Shown one piece after another: positions 53,126-64,000 of a stretch of DNA of 64,000 nucleotides (its first letter is position 1; each line of letters opens with the position of its first letter). This DNA is from Ovis canadensis. Its lineage: Eukaryota; Chordata; Mammalia; Artiodactyla; Bovidae. The notes under the pieces were generated by a model. That model did not search any database, was not told the DNA's origin, and worked only from the letters and a program-made list of their open reading frames with translations. The stretch spans positions 20,066,501 to 20,130,500 of the forward strand of contig NC_091255.1 of NCBI RefSeq assembly GCF_042477335.2. The letters are read 5' to 3'. The position numbers and the translations under genes were made by a program.

Positions 53126-54479
53126 TTTAAAAAGTAAAACAAAACCATATAGTAAATATACTATAGTATATTAGTATTTCGTATAGTAAACTGAACAATG
53201 TAAAGAAATCGTAAAAAAAAAACCCCACTTTACATGACTCATGTAAAGTGTTATTAACTGTGGTTGCCTCTGGGCAGTTGGGTTATATGGGACTCATCTG
53301 TTACTTTAAGCCTTCTCTATATGCTTCTTATAACTTCCATAATCAGCGTACAACGAGCCCACAAATACTAAGAGAAAACTGAGAAAACAATGCCCGTGGC
53401 AGGAGCACTCATGCTGGGACCTGGATGCGGAGCCTATGACCCGCACGGGACGGGAAGCCCGCTGGGCTGGCTCCCAAGCCCTGTGCCTGACTCCGCAGGG
53501 GCACCTGAGCCTGCGGCCCCGCCGCCCACACGCGGCTTCTCTCCCAGCAGCCTGGCTGGCTGCACGCGATGTTGACCCATCCTTGTGTACCTCCGGCATG
53601 TTTCTTACTAACTCGTATCAGGAATGTGCACCAACCGGCATGTGATAGATGACAAACAACTCCACCTCTGTACAAACTGCATACATCAGATCAGACAGGG
53701 CCAGTGGAGCTCCCTGGAAGGAGTCGGTTTTTACATCGAGTTCCTTTTCCTGTCACTTTCGTTCCCACCCTGCCCTGCCCCTCAAAACTCCCACTATCCT
53801 TTGGATGAAGAGGATGCAGCTTCCTAGGAGACACCCTTTCGTGTCTGCCAAGGAAGGTTCGAGCCCCTCACACATCATCAAGAGGTCACCGAGCAGGGCC
53901 CTGCCTTTTGTCTGGGAGAAGGGTTCAGTCATCTCGGGAAGGAGAATTTCCACTGGCTTCTCACTCGGACCAGACCTGGGGGTGCCTCCAACAGCAGAGC
54001 TTTCCGAGTCAGGCTGACACTGGCATTTCCCAGACAGGATCTCAGAGACCCTCTCCTCCTCTGCTTTAAATGAGGCACAGTCAAGATTCGTTCCCTTCCA
54101 GGTGGGAAGAGAAGAATCATTTTGCAGCTCGACTGCAATGAAAATATTCCCTCGGGATGCTTGGGTGGCTTCTGAGGGTGGAGAGAAAGCTCACACACAG
54201 CCTAGTGTCATGGGACTCTTACGGCAAGGCTCAGAATACACTGCAGGACCAATAGTACCCTGGGAAACCTAACAGCTCCTTGAACGGAAAGACTTTACGC
54301 CACTGTATCGCTCAAGACAAGTAAGCACACAAACTAGGTTTTCTAGGACAGTCCCGACTCCATCTAACTAGTTCGGTGATCAGATATCAGGAAAGGGAAG
54401 ACAATAAATATTTGTTGAGTGTCTCTTTTGTCTGGGATCAGCCACTTCACGGGGATGAGACATCGCTCCAACAAGTCTA

Positions 54480-54605
54480 AGAGGTTGGTGCTAATATTCC
54501 CATTTTAAAGATCAAGAAACTGAGGCAGAGGGAAGTAACTTTTTGCCCAAGGTGACAATATCAAAGGTACAGTCAGGATTCTGATTCTTCCTCCAACATC
54601 TGTAC
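54480..54605 (-). mobile_element. MIR fragment
   Basis: CCCATTTTAAAGATCAAGAA, TTGCCCAAGGTGACAAT: inverted MIR core. Confidence 0.55.
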
Positions 54606-55152
54606 TTTCCTCATGAAAATCCAGGCTGAATTTTGATTTTAAAAACATGGCTGCAGGAACAAGAAGGGTATTTTCAGTGGAGTCTGTCTTCCTATTCCAG
54701 AATTTTAAAGTGGTTCTTGAAATTGAGCTGTAGTGGGGGTGGGGGCAACAACCCCACTAAAATCCTGTGTTTGTCTTAAAAGAGATTACAGTGCTCCACA
54801 AAGAAGCCGAATTTGAGGCTCTCACCTAAGGAGAACTTTGAAGTCGGAACCTGGGGCTAAGACATCCTCTATTTTTATTAATTAAGGGTAATGTTTCAAA
54901 ACCATCAGATTTATCACAACTGGATTTCAGATAAATGCACAGGCAAGCATGACTTGTCCTTTGGGTTATTTTTGCTCCTCCCTGAGGATCTGTATTTCCT
55001 CACATGAGACTTCTCTGCGTCCTGGGCTGGCTTGAGGTGGATGGAGGCCCAGCTTTGCAGGCTTGGGTCCTGCTAACCTCAGGGCTTTTCAAAGGCCGGA
55101 GAGGGATGGGTGTGCACAGTGGGTGCTACTGCCATCTGCTCCTGGAAGCAGG

Positions 55153-55346
55153 GGTAAGAACTCGCCTGCCAATTCAGGAGGCATAAGAGACACGGGTTCG
55201 ATCCCTGGGTCGGGAAGATCCCCTGGGGGAGGGCATGGCAACCCACTCCAGTATTCTTGCCTGGAGAATTCCATGGATAGAGGAGTCTGGCGGGCTACAG
55301 TGTGTGGGGCTGCAACAAGTGGGACATAACTGAAGCACATACGCAC
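55153..55346 (+). mobile_element. Bov-tA SINE, 5'-truncated head
   Basis: Starts at GGTAAGAACTCGCCTGCC, has GGGTTCGATCCCTGGGTCGG and the Bov-A body, ending GAAGCACATACGCAC. Confidence 0.92.
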
Positions 55347-56064
55347 ACCCCGGGGGCAGAGGCTGAGGGGAGAGGATGGGAGCTGCCCACCCCCACCCTG
55401 TGCTGCAGGAGGCTCCTGAATGCGCCTGTGGGTCCTGGAGCTGACTGGTTCAACATCCTGGCCATTTTTTGCTTTGTTATTCTGGTAGTCACCGAACTCT
55501 GCAGCCTTGAAAATGGTACCTTCAGCTCAGGCAATGGGCATTTTCATTAGGAATATGTGGTCAGCTTTTACCAATCTCCGCCACCAAGATCCACCAGCCC
55601 TCACTCCATGGGGTAAACGTGCATCAGATTTGCTGCCGCAGGCACCTTGGGATGAAGCTCTGGGCCTGGCCTGCCATTCTGTTGTGGGCTCAGTTATATT
55701 ACATGTCAGGATCTCTACTTGCCAGGCCCTTGCAACAAAGCTGTTCAGCAAAGACTCAGCCTCGGCCTTAGGGGAGCCAGATGAGAAAAGCAGTGCTGGA
55801 CAACACGGGACACCGACTGGAGCTGGGGTGGCTGGGGACGCCGTCCATCCAAGGTGGAGACGGGTGGTGGACAACCCACAGTGGGGGAGGAGGGGTGTCT
55901 GAGCACAGAAACAAAAGCAGGGATGTTTCTCAACTAGGGGCCATGAGTCAACTCCACAGCAGCAGGAAGTCTCCCACGAAGAATGAAATCTCATGTAATT
56001 TCACAGAATCATTGCCTATTTTCACACAATCATTTCACTTTGATTCTGTAGTGTGTACCGTAGA

Positions 56065-56150
56065 CAGGACAGACAGTGGTGATCCCATTTTACGGAGGAG
56101 GAAACTGTGGGTCAGATGGCTCGAGGACTTGCCTCAGTCACCGTGGTCTC
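56065..56150 (-). mobile_element. MIR fragment
   Basis: CCCATTTTACGGAGGAGGAA then GACTTGCCTCAGTCACCG, inverted MIR order. Confidence 0.5.
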
Positions 56151-56609
56151 TTGCTCACGGGGTGGCTATGAAGCCACCCGTTCAGGTTGTCTGTGAACAG
56201 ACCCGGACACGTGAAAGTATCATTGGGGCTGCCTGTGGCGGGCACAAAAGTAGGATCGAAGTGGGGACCGGTGAGCCACTCTGCCGGAAGCTTGGCTCGG
56301 GCTTTGCTGGGGTCCCCTGTCCTTGACTTCTGGTCTCATTTCCTGGCCTAGCAGCCCATGGGGGAGGAGGTGGAACTCTGCCTGGTATCGCTTGAATTTA
56401 TCACAGAAGGGTGTGTTCAGGGCTTGTTATGCATCTGAATCAGTGGGGTGCCCAGGAACTGTCATTTCCTGTCTTGACATGTCCAAGGAGTTGTTCAGCC
56501 CTGGCTGGTGACCACGACTAGCAGCCCAGGCCTGGAGACCAGGGAGGATGGAAGAAGTCGAGCGGCTGCAGGAACACACAGCGGGGAGCAATGAGGCAGA
56601 GAAATCTGC

Positions 56610-56790
56610 ACGATGACGATAATCGCTTACATTCACACTGCCTTGCCCTCTACAAGGTGCTTTCACAGGCCTTTCCCCACCCTGATCACACAACACCCCC
56701 AGGCACGAAGGCAAGGCTACTGTTACTAGTCCCCATTTCACAGCTGAGGGAAAGTACAGGGAGCTGAGCGGGTGGTAGAGAGGAGACTGG
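56610..56790 (-). mobile_element. MIR-type fragment
   Basis: CTACAAGGTGCTTTCACAGG, CCCATTTCACAGCTGAGG: inverted MIR-like order. Confidence 0.5.
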
Positions 56791-58506
56791 GGAACCACCG
56801 GCCTCCACACCTTCCATACTCAGAGGGTGGGCCTCCAACCAGGGGCAGCGGGAAGCCCGTCAGGAATGGAGGCTCTCTAGGCCCCACCTGAGAGAGGAAT
56901 TAACCAGCATAGGGGTTTAAGTCAGGCCCCCAGGGGATGCACAAACCGTGAGGCAGGAGGCTGACAGCGCTCCCCCACCTGCCCCGGCCCTGTCTCCCCA
57001 CCATTCCTAGAGCCTGTTTGGGTCTAGACAAAGACCTCGAGGCCCAGGGAGGGGACGGGTTCCTGGCCCTGAGAAGAGCAGGAGCAGACAGAGCCTTGGT
57101 CGTGCAGGTCCGTCCCAGACCCCTTGCATCCAGCGGATGCCCGAGGGCCATCTCCCTTGCCTCCTCTGCCCCCCGCCCCGCCCTACGCGTCTACCACCAG
57201 ACCACCCTCAGTGGCGGCCCCTCGGCCTCTCCCCTTGGTTCCAGTCTTGTGTTAAGTGTTGACACGAGTTCTAAGGCCCAGGGTTAACCCTCTATTAAAG
57301 CAAACAGAGAGGGTCGCAGCTTGTGCTAAGTCTAGGAGCCAAGTGGCAATGTGTGCGTGTGCACGCGTGTGTGCTGGCAGGTAGGATCGATGCTTGGATT
57401 GTCCCTGTCCATCCCCCTTGGGCCTTCCTGCCTCTAGGAGAAGGCTGGGGAACTCTTGTTTGCCTGGGAAGGAGGCTCTGCTCACACTCTGCAAAATACC
57501 TACTTCATTATTAAGTGTGAAAATGACCCCCGAAGTGTGTTAATCTGGTTATGATTTCCCCTCCGCTCATTGGTCGCACTGTGTGCCAAGTTTGGCGCCT
57601 GTGGGTAAAGTGATTCGTACGCTGTGGCTGGAGACTGGGGCCAGGATTCCCCCTCCTTTTCCTCCACTTCTGCTCCGCTGGGGCCAATCAGGATGTTATT
57701 CATTTCCCCAGTTGAGAAGCGAGTTCAAAAAGGCCAGCAGAGCCTCCTCTGCCCCTTCCCTGTGTAAGCAATGCCAACCCCTCCCACGAGGAGGAAGTGA
57801 CATATTTTGTTTCTGCTTCACTCACGCAAGGAGCAGGTTTACAGAGTCGGCCCAGAAGGAGTGTGTTTGTTGAAACCTATCTTTTCATCTCTGGACCGAG
57901 GGTACACAGTGAATTAGAGGAACAGCAGAGCCATCATAAGGAGAGGGTGGGTGGAGGGAAGTCAAGGCACCCAGAAACCCTTAGGAGGAGGCTGGAGACC
58001 TCATGTCACCACATCCGCAGACACGGCCTTGTCATATCCCCTTGAGTCAGAGTTAACAGCTGAACGAGAGAATTAATTTCTCACTGTGCTTCATCTGAGT
58101 TTTAGAAGTGCCTTTAGGGTAGAAAAGTTACCAGAATAGCTTTCTCATATGTCTTGGACTGTTACGAAAAAGGTAAACAAATAAAAACCAAGCCATTTTC
58201 TTATAGAAATACCTACCACGCTGCTCAATGAACATGCAAACTCAGCGACATCCTCTTGGGCAAGTCATTAACGAAGCGGTCTGGATATGAGCTCGATAAT
58301 CTCTTAATCGGGGGGGGGGGTGACTCTCTAGTTCTCAAGAGCCAAGATGGTGGGGTACCCCATGGACTGGTGAACCAGCCCTCCTCCTCCTCCCCCTGCC
58401 TGCGGTGTCTATCTCAAGGCCCAGTAGTAACCTGCACCCTCTGAATCTAGCTGCAGTCTCTTTTCTTCATGGAGCACTATGTATCTTATTTTTAAGACCA
58501 CAGGGA

Positions 58507-58830
58507 GGGGCTTCCCTGGTGGTCCAGTAGTCAAGTCCACCCTGCAATGCAGGGGACGCTGGTTCGATCCCTGGTCGGGGAAGATCCCACATGCCGGGGA
58601 GCAACTAGGCCCTGTGCGCCACAACTGCTGAGCCCACGTGCTGCGACCACTGAAGCTTATGCGCCCTGGAGCCCGTGGTTCTCAATAAAGAAGCCCCCAA
58701 AATGAGATACTTGTGCACCCCAACTAGAGAGTAGCCCCTACTCAACTAGAGAAAGTCTACTTGCTGCCATGAGACCAGGCACAGCCAAAAAATTGCTAAT
58801 TAAATAAATAAAAACCTAAAAGAAAAAAAA
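58507..58830 (+). mobile_element. CHR-type SINE (long form)
   Basis: GGGGCTTCCCTGGTGGTCCA head, GGTTCGATCCCTGGTCGGGG, long CHR body with ACTAGAGAGTAGCCCC and an A-rich tail. Confidence 0.92.
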
Positions 58831-58976
58831 CATGGTGAGATGAGAGCAGGGGGCCAGATTCTTTGGACCTATGAGGCGGTTATATGGTCACTGAACTCTG
58901 CTGGCAGAAAGAGCATGTGGTTAAGCGTGGGACACGAGTGCAGGCTTTGGTTCTGGTCTGCTCTATGTGACTCTGC

Positions 58977-59180
58977 GGGCCTCCCTGGTGGCTCAGCGGT
59001 AAAGAAGCTTCCTGCGACGCAGGAGACATAGGTTCAGTCCCTGGGTCGGGAAGATCTCCTGGAGGAGGGCACAGCAACCCGCTTCAGTATTCTTGCCTGG
59101 AGAATCCCATGGACAGAGGCACCGACAGCCCACAGGGTCACACAGAGTCAGACCCGACTGAAGCGCCTTAGCACGCACAT
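58977..59180 (+). mobile_element. Bov-tA SINE
   Basis: GGGCCTCCCTGGTGGCTCAG head to CGCCTTAGCACGCAC end; 146 bases after the CHR element and in the same direction. Confidence 0.93.
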
Positions 59181-59639
59181 ACGCATGTGACTTTGTGCAG
59201 GTCTCTCAACCTCCGGGCACTGAGTTTTCTCTGCTGGGAAAGAGCAATAACAATGCTAGTTATTATGGCTAGTTATTCATAATTTTCGAAATCACGTGAA
59301 GATTCAAATGACAAGGTACGAGACAGAACCTTCAAGACGATAATGAGTATCGGCTTGCAAAGTACTGATTCTGCTTTCAGAAGTCAGATGGATGGCCTTA
59401 GGCTGGTGCTTTCGCCACTTCCCTCCAGCTCCTCTGAGACATCAGGAGGGTGTCTGAGCTGTGTGGCTTCCTGTGGTGTGGGAACATTCGCATAGTTTAG
59501 CTGGGCTGCTCATTTCTAAACCAGGAATGTGAAAGTCACCCGTAACGTCTTTATTATAGCTTTCACGCTGCACAAGATCCCCCGCTGCTGCCCTCCAGGA
59601 CCAAACGGGCTCACCCTGCAGTTGTCCTGACGTCCCAGA

Positions 59640-59735
59640 GATACCTGAGAGCCAGGAGCCTGCAGCACAGATCTTGCCACATAAGAGGTGCCCAGGAAAA
59701 TGCTTATTAAATGAATGGATGGAATGACAAGGCTT
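59640..59735 (+). mobile_element. L2/MIR-type 3' end
   Basis: AGAGGTGCCCAGGAAAATGC then TTATTAAATGAATGGATGG, the typical tail of these families. Confidence 0.4.
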
Positions 59736-60134
59736 AGTTATCTTTTCATCTGAAGTATGCGTGTATCATGGGTCTGAAAGGGAGCTCCTAAAGGCATTTC
59801 TCAGCCACCCTCCTACCTCCAGGCAGCATCACTCTTCAATCTCTCTTTTTAAAATAACTCCAAAAAGGAGAGGTCCCTATGCTCCTTAGAGGGACTCTCC
59901 TGAACCCTCGACTCAGTAGCCACCTTCCGCCTACAATATTAATCTAAGTATAATCAGTATCTCTATTTATGCTGGAAAGATCATATCCCAAGGCCAATTG
60001 TTTAGGAAAGATTATTTATCTTGGTCGCTTATTAAAGGTGATATTTGAATTTTATAGATTCACAACTTTATACTCAGGGCATAGGCCCTCTGAACAGCTT
60101 CTATGCTTAATAAGAAATACCTATGGTAGGGACA

Positions 60135-60303
60135 GGGCTTCCCCGGTGCGGGAGATGTGGGTTTGATCCCTAAGTTGGGAAGATCCCCTGGAGAAGGAAA
60201 TGGCAACCCATTCCAGTATTCTTGCCTGGGAAATCCCATGAACAGAAGAGCCTGGCAGGATGGGGTTGCAAAGAGTCAGATACGACTTAGTGACTCAACA
60301 ACA
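60135..60303 (+). mobile_element. Bov-tA SINE with deleted head segment
   Basis: GGGCTTCCCCGGTG is fused to GCGGGAGATGTGGGTTTGAT, so about 35 bases of the tRNA part are missing; the Bov-A body is complete. Confidence 0.9.
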
Positions 60304-60889
60304 ATGGTAGAATCGTCTATACATCCAACAATCTATACATTGTTGAGAATAGCTGTCTTGAGCATATTTCATGGATCTCACTGCTGAATCAGTGAGTAGA
60401 TTTAGTCCCTAAGCCTGTAAGTGAATAGAGTCGGCTCTGGCAAAGGCGGTAACTTCAAAATGTCTTCTTTGTCTACACGCGCTGTCTCTTTCAAACTTCT
60501 TTAATGGTCAGCTTTTTAACATACGGTGCTTTTTTTTTTTTCTTTTTCAAATACTGGATTACATTCAGATCCATTATTGCACAAAGTGGAACCGGCAATC
60601 AGACTGTCTACACAAGAGGGCAGTGAGGGTAAATGCTTTCAGAGAAGTAGTGCGGATCAATTATCTATCTTAAATGCAGGATTTCCACTGGATTCCCGAA
60701 TCCTCAGACAGTTGTTCAGAAATGCTCCTTCAGATCAGTGGGTTAGCACTTCCATTTCCACACATCTGAGGAGTCCCACCAGTCACAGTGGCTCCTGACT
60801 ACAGGGATTCTTCGGAGCTTTAGGTCAGAGTCTGTGTGTAGGGTGGGGGCATGGTTGATAAATGGCAGGAAGAGTGCCCATGTTATTAG

Positions 60890-61085
60890 ATGGAAGAACC
60901 TCTGATCTGGAACATCATTCGCAGACTTTCCTAATAAGAAGAATCCCCAGGGTGCTTATTGTAAAAAAACCCCATTCTTGGTCTGTCTCCAAGATGTTCT
61001 AATGCAGTAGAAAACAGATAGATTAGCAGATCCTGGAAGAGGGTCTGATTCTTACCTGGGAAGCTTGGGAACCAATGCTCTAGAG
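60890..61085 (+). mobile_element. MER5-like hAT DNA transposon fragment
   Basis: Pattern of AACATCATTCGCAGAC, the GTCTGATTCTTACCTGG region and GGAACCAATGCTCTAG like MER5A. Old and diverged. Confidence 0.4.
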
Positions 61086-61728
61086 AAGCCGGGGCTCAAA
61101 TCTAGCCTTAAGAATCTTTCAAGATTGAAAAAGCAGGTGACTGTCCCCCACATCACGACCGTGGTAGCTCACTCACAACCACGCGGCAGCTCAGAGGCTG
61201 TAAAGGAAAGCTGACTGTGCGAAAGGGGCCTTGCAGGCTGCTCGCGTCTCTGTTTCCTCTGATTTTCCTCCTTCCTCTCCTACCACCCCTCAAGCCTCTC
61301 CAAGGCCTTGCTCAGCTCCTTCCGCTCTTCAAATGTTGGTGCTTTTTCCGGGTTTCATTGTTAAGCCTCTTCTCTTCCTTTTCTGCGCACCGTGCCTGGG
61401 TGAGCTCATCAGCTCTCAGTCACAACTACCACGGACACATGACCAACTTCCAAACCGTGCTTCTGACTCAGTTCTCTCCCGGCCTCCCAAGCCACGTGTG
61501 TCAGACCGAGCACATTCCCTGGGCACCTCCAAGTCCCGTCCAAAACAAACCCATCATCTTACTGCTCCGGAACGTGGCCTTCCTTCTCTAGTCCCCAGAC
61601 CAATGGCCACACGATCTTCTTGGTGGCCCCAGGAAAACCCCTCCTCATCCCATCCCACAGTCAGCTGACCAGGACGCTCTCTGGGTTTTACTTCTTAAAC
61701 CTCTTTTATAAAATTAGTTAGTTAATTC

Positions 61729-61843
61729 ATTTTTTTGGCCGCACTGTGTGGCTTGTGGGATCTTAGTTCCCTGACCGGGGATTGAACCTGGGTCCCAGCA
61801 ATGAAAGCGCCAAGTCCTAACCACTGGACCACCAAGAGATTCC
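61729..61843 (-). mobile_element. CHR-type SINE, short
   Basis: Inverted: GGCCGCACTGTGTGGCTTGT at the left, GGGGATTGAACCTGGG as the inverted box B. Confidence 0.85.
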
Positions 61844-62161
61844 TTTCTTAAACCCTCCTGAATCCGCCCCCTGCTCCACAGCTACTGAGCTCAGGCCCTC
61901 ATCAGGTCTCGCGGGGAAACGTCGACGACTTAATACTGGTCTTCCTGCCTCTGTGTGGTTTCCCTTCTTTTCATTTTCCTTAGTGCCGCTTTGTCTACAA
62001 CACAAATCTCAACATCTGCCTCACCAAGGCTCGGGATAAAGCACCACTGGCCCCGGTCGCTCTTCACACTCTGCGCACCACGCCCCTCCGCCCCCTCCAG
62101 GCACGCCGCCCCCTGTACCTTGGGAGTTGCTGCTCCCGCTGCCTGGACTGTTCCCTAGTGC

Positions 62162-62374
62162 TAGTGTTAAGTCGCTTCAGTCACGTCTGACTCTTTGTCA
62201 CCCATGGACTGGAGCCCTCCAGGCTCCTCTGTCCATGGGATTTTCCAGGCAAGAATACTAGAGTGGGTTGTCATACGCTCTTCCAGGGAAACTTCCTGAC
62301 CCAGGGATCGAACCCCTGTCTCTTATGTCTCCTGCATAGGTGAGTTCTTTACCACTAGCGCCACCTGGGAAGCC
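62162..62374 (-). mobile_element. Bov-tA SINE
   Basis: Reverse full-length copy: GTTAAGTCGCTTCAGTCACG at the left and GCCACCTGGGAAGCC at the right. Confidence 0.92.
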
Positions 62375-62540
62375 AAGTCCTGTTTACCCCTGAAGACTCA
62401 GATCAGCTGAGGAGTGGCCTAGCACTCTTCTTCCAGGGTGGACTTAGGTCTTCCAACAGGCCCCCCCAGCACCCTGGGCTTCCCTTCCTCAGAGCCCCAC
62501 GTGCAGTCACTTACACAGCAGACCCTTCTAGGGGTCTATT

Positions 62541-62558
62541 GGGGCTTCCCTGGTGGCT
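62541..62558 (+). mobile_element. Bov-tA head, split by BovB
   Basis: GGGGCTTCCCTGGTGGCT is the first 18 bases of a Bov-tA element; it continues at 63205 with CAGACAGTAAAGAATCTG. Confidence 0.75.
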
Positions 62559-63204
62559 AAAGAGCCTCTTGATGAAAGTGAAAGAGAAGAGTGAAAAGTT
62601 GGCTTAAAACTCAACATTCAGAAAACTAAGATCATGGCATCCGGTCCCATCACTTCATGGCAAATAGATGGGGAAACAATGGAAACAGTGACAGACTTTA
62701 TTTTTTTGGCTCCAAAATCACTGCAGATGGTGACTGCAGCCATGAAATTAAAAGACGCTTGTTCCTTGGAAGAAAAGCTATGACCAACCTAGACAGCATA
62801 TTAAAAAGCAGAGATGTTACTTTGCCAACAAAGGTCCCTGTAATCAAAGCTATGGTTTTTCCAATAGTCATGTATGGATGTTAGAGTTGGACTATAAAGA
62901 AAGCTGAGCTGAAGAATTGATGCTTTTGAACTGTGGTGTTGGAGAAGACTCTTGAGAGTCCCTTGGACTCCAAGGAGATCCAACCAGTCCATCCTAAAGG
63001 AAATCAGTCCTAAATATTCACTGGAAGGACTGATGCTGAAGCTGAAATTTCAATCCTTTGACCACCTGATGGGAAGAAGTGACTCATTGGAAAAGACCCT
63101 GTTGCTGGGAGAGATTGAAGGCAGGAGAAGGGGGTGACTGATGATGGGATGGTTGGATGGCATCACTGACTCTATGGACATGAGTTTGAGTAAACTCCAG
63201 GAGA
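62559..63204 (+). mobile_element. BovB (RTE) LINE fragment lying inside a Bov-tA SINE
   Basis: 646 bases of BovB from AGAGCCTCTTGATGAAAGTG to TGAGTAAACTCCAGG. One frame reads the C-terminal part of the BovB reverse-transcriptase protein (DGDCSHEIKRRLFLGRKAMT), ending at a stop near 62884. The last ~85 bases of the BovB 3' end are absent. A Bov-tA head lies immediately left (62541-62558) and the rest of a Bov-tA immediately right (63205 on). Confidence 0.9.
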
Positions 63205-63401
63205 CAGACAGTAAAGAATCTGCCTGCAATGCAGGAGACCTAGGTTCGATCCCTGAGTCGGGAAGATCCTGTAGAGAAGGGAATGGCTTCCCACTCCAGT
63301 ATTCTTACCTGGAGAATTCCATGGGCAGAGAAGCCTGGCAGGCTAGAATCCATGGAGCTGCAAACAGCTGGACACTAACACGTGTATTATTGAACAACTA
63401 A
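63205..63401 (+). mobile_element. Bov-tA SINE, continuation after BovB
   Basis: CAGACAGTAAAGAATCTGCC through GGTTCGATCCCTGAGTCGG and the Bov-A body to ACTAACACGTGTATTATT. It lacks exactly the head found at 62541-62558. Confidence 0.9.
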
Positions 63402-63570
63402 CACTTTCAACTTATGGTCCAGCCACCGTGCTGAGTGCTGGGAATTTGGTAAAGGTGACAGACTACAAAAAGAACAATATTTTTTGGTCTATTTTCTCAT
63501 TAGGGTATAAGTTTCTGGAGGGCAGCATCTGCTTCTTCTTTTTTTAAAAACCTCTGTATCCCAAATGCAG

Positions 63571-63743
63571 GCAGGAGGAGAAGGGGACAACAGAGGATGA
63601 GATGGTTGGATGGCATCACCGACTCGATGGACATGAGTTTGAGTGAACTCCGGGAGCTGGTGATGGACAGATAAGCCTGGTGTGATGGGTCCATGGGGCT
63701 GCAAAGAAGCAGACACAACTGAGCAACTAAACAACAACAACAA
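63571..63743 (+). mobile_element. BovB LINE 3'-terminal fragment
   Basis: GGAGGAGAAGGGGACAACAG to ACTGAGCAACTAAACAAC. It overlaps in content with the 3' part of the fragment at 62559-63204, so it is a separate copy, not that fragment's lost end. Confidence 0.88.
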
Positions 63744-63888
63744 TCCTAAATGCACAGCACGGGGCCACAGCAGGAAGGAAAAGGGGAGGGAAGCAACTGA
63801 GGTTGCTTAACCTGGAGAAGAGATTCAGACAGTTGAGATTCTAGTACTCAAACATTTGAAGAGCAGTTTTACAGAAAGGGGAATAGAT

Positions 63889-63927
63889 GTGTGTGTGTGG
63901 CGGGTGGGCGGGTGGGTGGCGGGGGCC
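63889..63927. repeat. Short GT/GGGT simple repeat
   Basis: GTGTGTGTG followed by GGCGGGTGGGCGGGTGGGTG. Confidence 0.85.
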
Positions 63928-64000
63928 AGGGGCCAAAACAGGACCCAAGGGAGAAAACAGCACATTGGCATGTCTCAGGCCAACACGAGGGGAGGGGCCA

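Noticed and set aside
62657-62884. Open frame reading like a reverse-transcriptase C-terminus
   Set aside because: It is part of a broken BovB LINE, not a host gene; reported as a mobile element.

Overview
The window is mammalian nuclear DNA from a ruminant, most likely a bovid such as cattle, sheep or goat. Three things show this. Its SINEs are the tRNA-derived Bov-tA/Bov-A type and the CHR type. There are BovB (RTE) LINE fragments. Its two protein-coding genes have the exon-intron structure and protein sequence of vertebrate TBX2 and BCAS3. The order and orientation (BCAS3 then TBX2, both on the minus strand here) match the conserved block that lies on human chromosome 17q23. I see no prokaryotic, plasmid, phage or CRISPR features, and no endogenous retrovirus.

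Layout, left to right. Positions 1-3989 lie downstream of TBX2: CpG-rich stretches with a few Bov SINEs and no coding exon I can defend. Positions 3990 to about 13600 hold the complete TBX2 gene on the minus strand. It has seven coding exons whose splice sites and phases all agree, giving 715 codons including the stop (714 residues). Positions 13.6-20.5 kb are the intergenic region between TBX2 and BCAS3. It holds the TBX2 promoter and CpG island, a second separate CpG island at 15.8-17.0 kb, T-box-like motifs and a GATA-motif cluster. From about 20530 to the right edge is the 3' end of BCAS3 on the minus strand: the 3'UTR and last coding exon (21181-21329), a 22-kb intron, the penultimate exon (43341-43508), then intron to the end of the window. 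The rest of BCAS3 lies beyond position 64000.

The two genes are unrelated in function. TBX2 is a developmental T-box transcriptional repressor; BCAS3 is a WD40-type cytoplasmic and cytoskeletal protein. They are arranged in tandem, with about 7 kb from the BCAS3 poly(A) signal to the TBX2 promoter. The last BCAS3 intron holds low-repeat, AT-rich, homeodomain- and GATA-motif-rich segments that look like conserved noncoding elements. I infer, without proof, that some are long-range TBX2 (or TBX4) enhancers hosted in BCAS3. Ruminant SINEs are scarce from 1 to 36 kb, with none recognised between 20.2 and 36.1 kb, and dense from 36 to 64 kb.

I found no new multi-gene system. The most interesting items are the candidate enhancer block at 31.4-32.7 kb, a near-perfect T-box palindrome upstream of TBX2, the unexplained second CpG island, and a BovB LINE fragment that splits a Bov-tA SINE.
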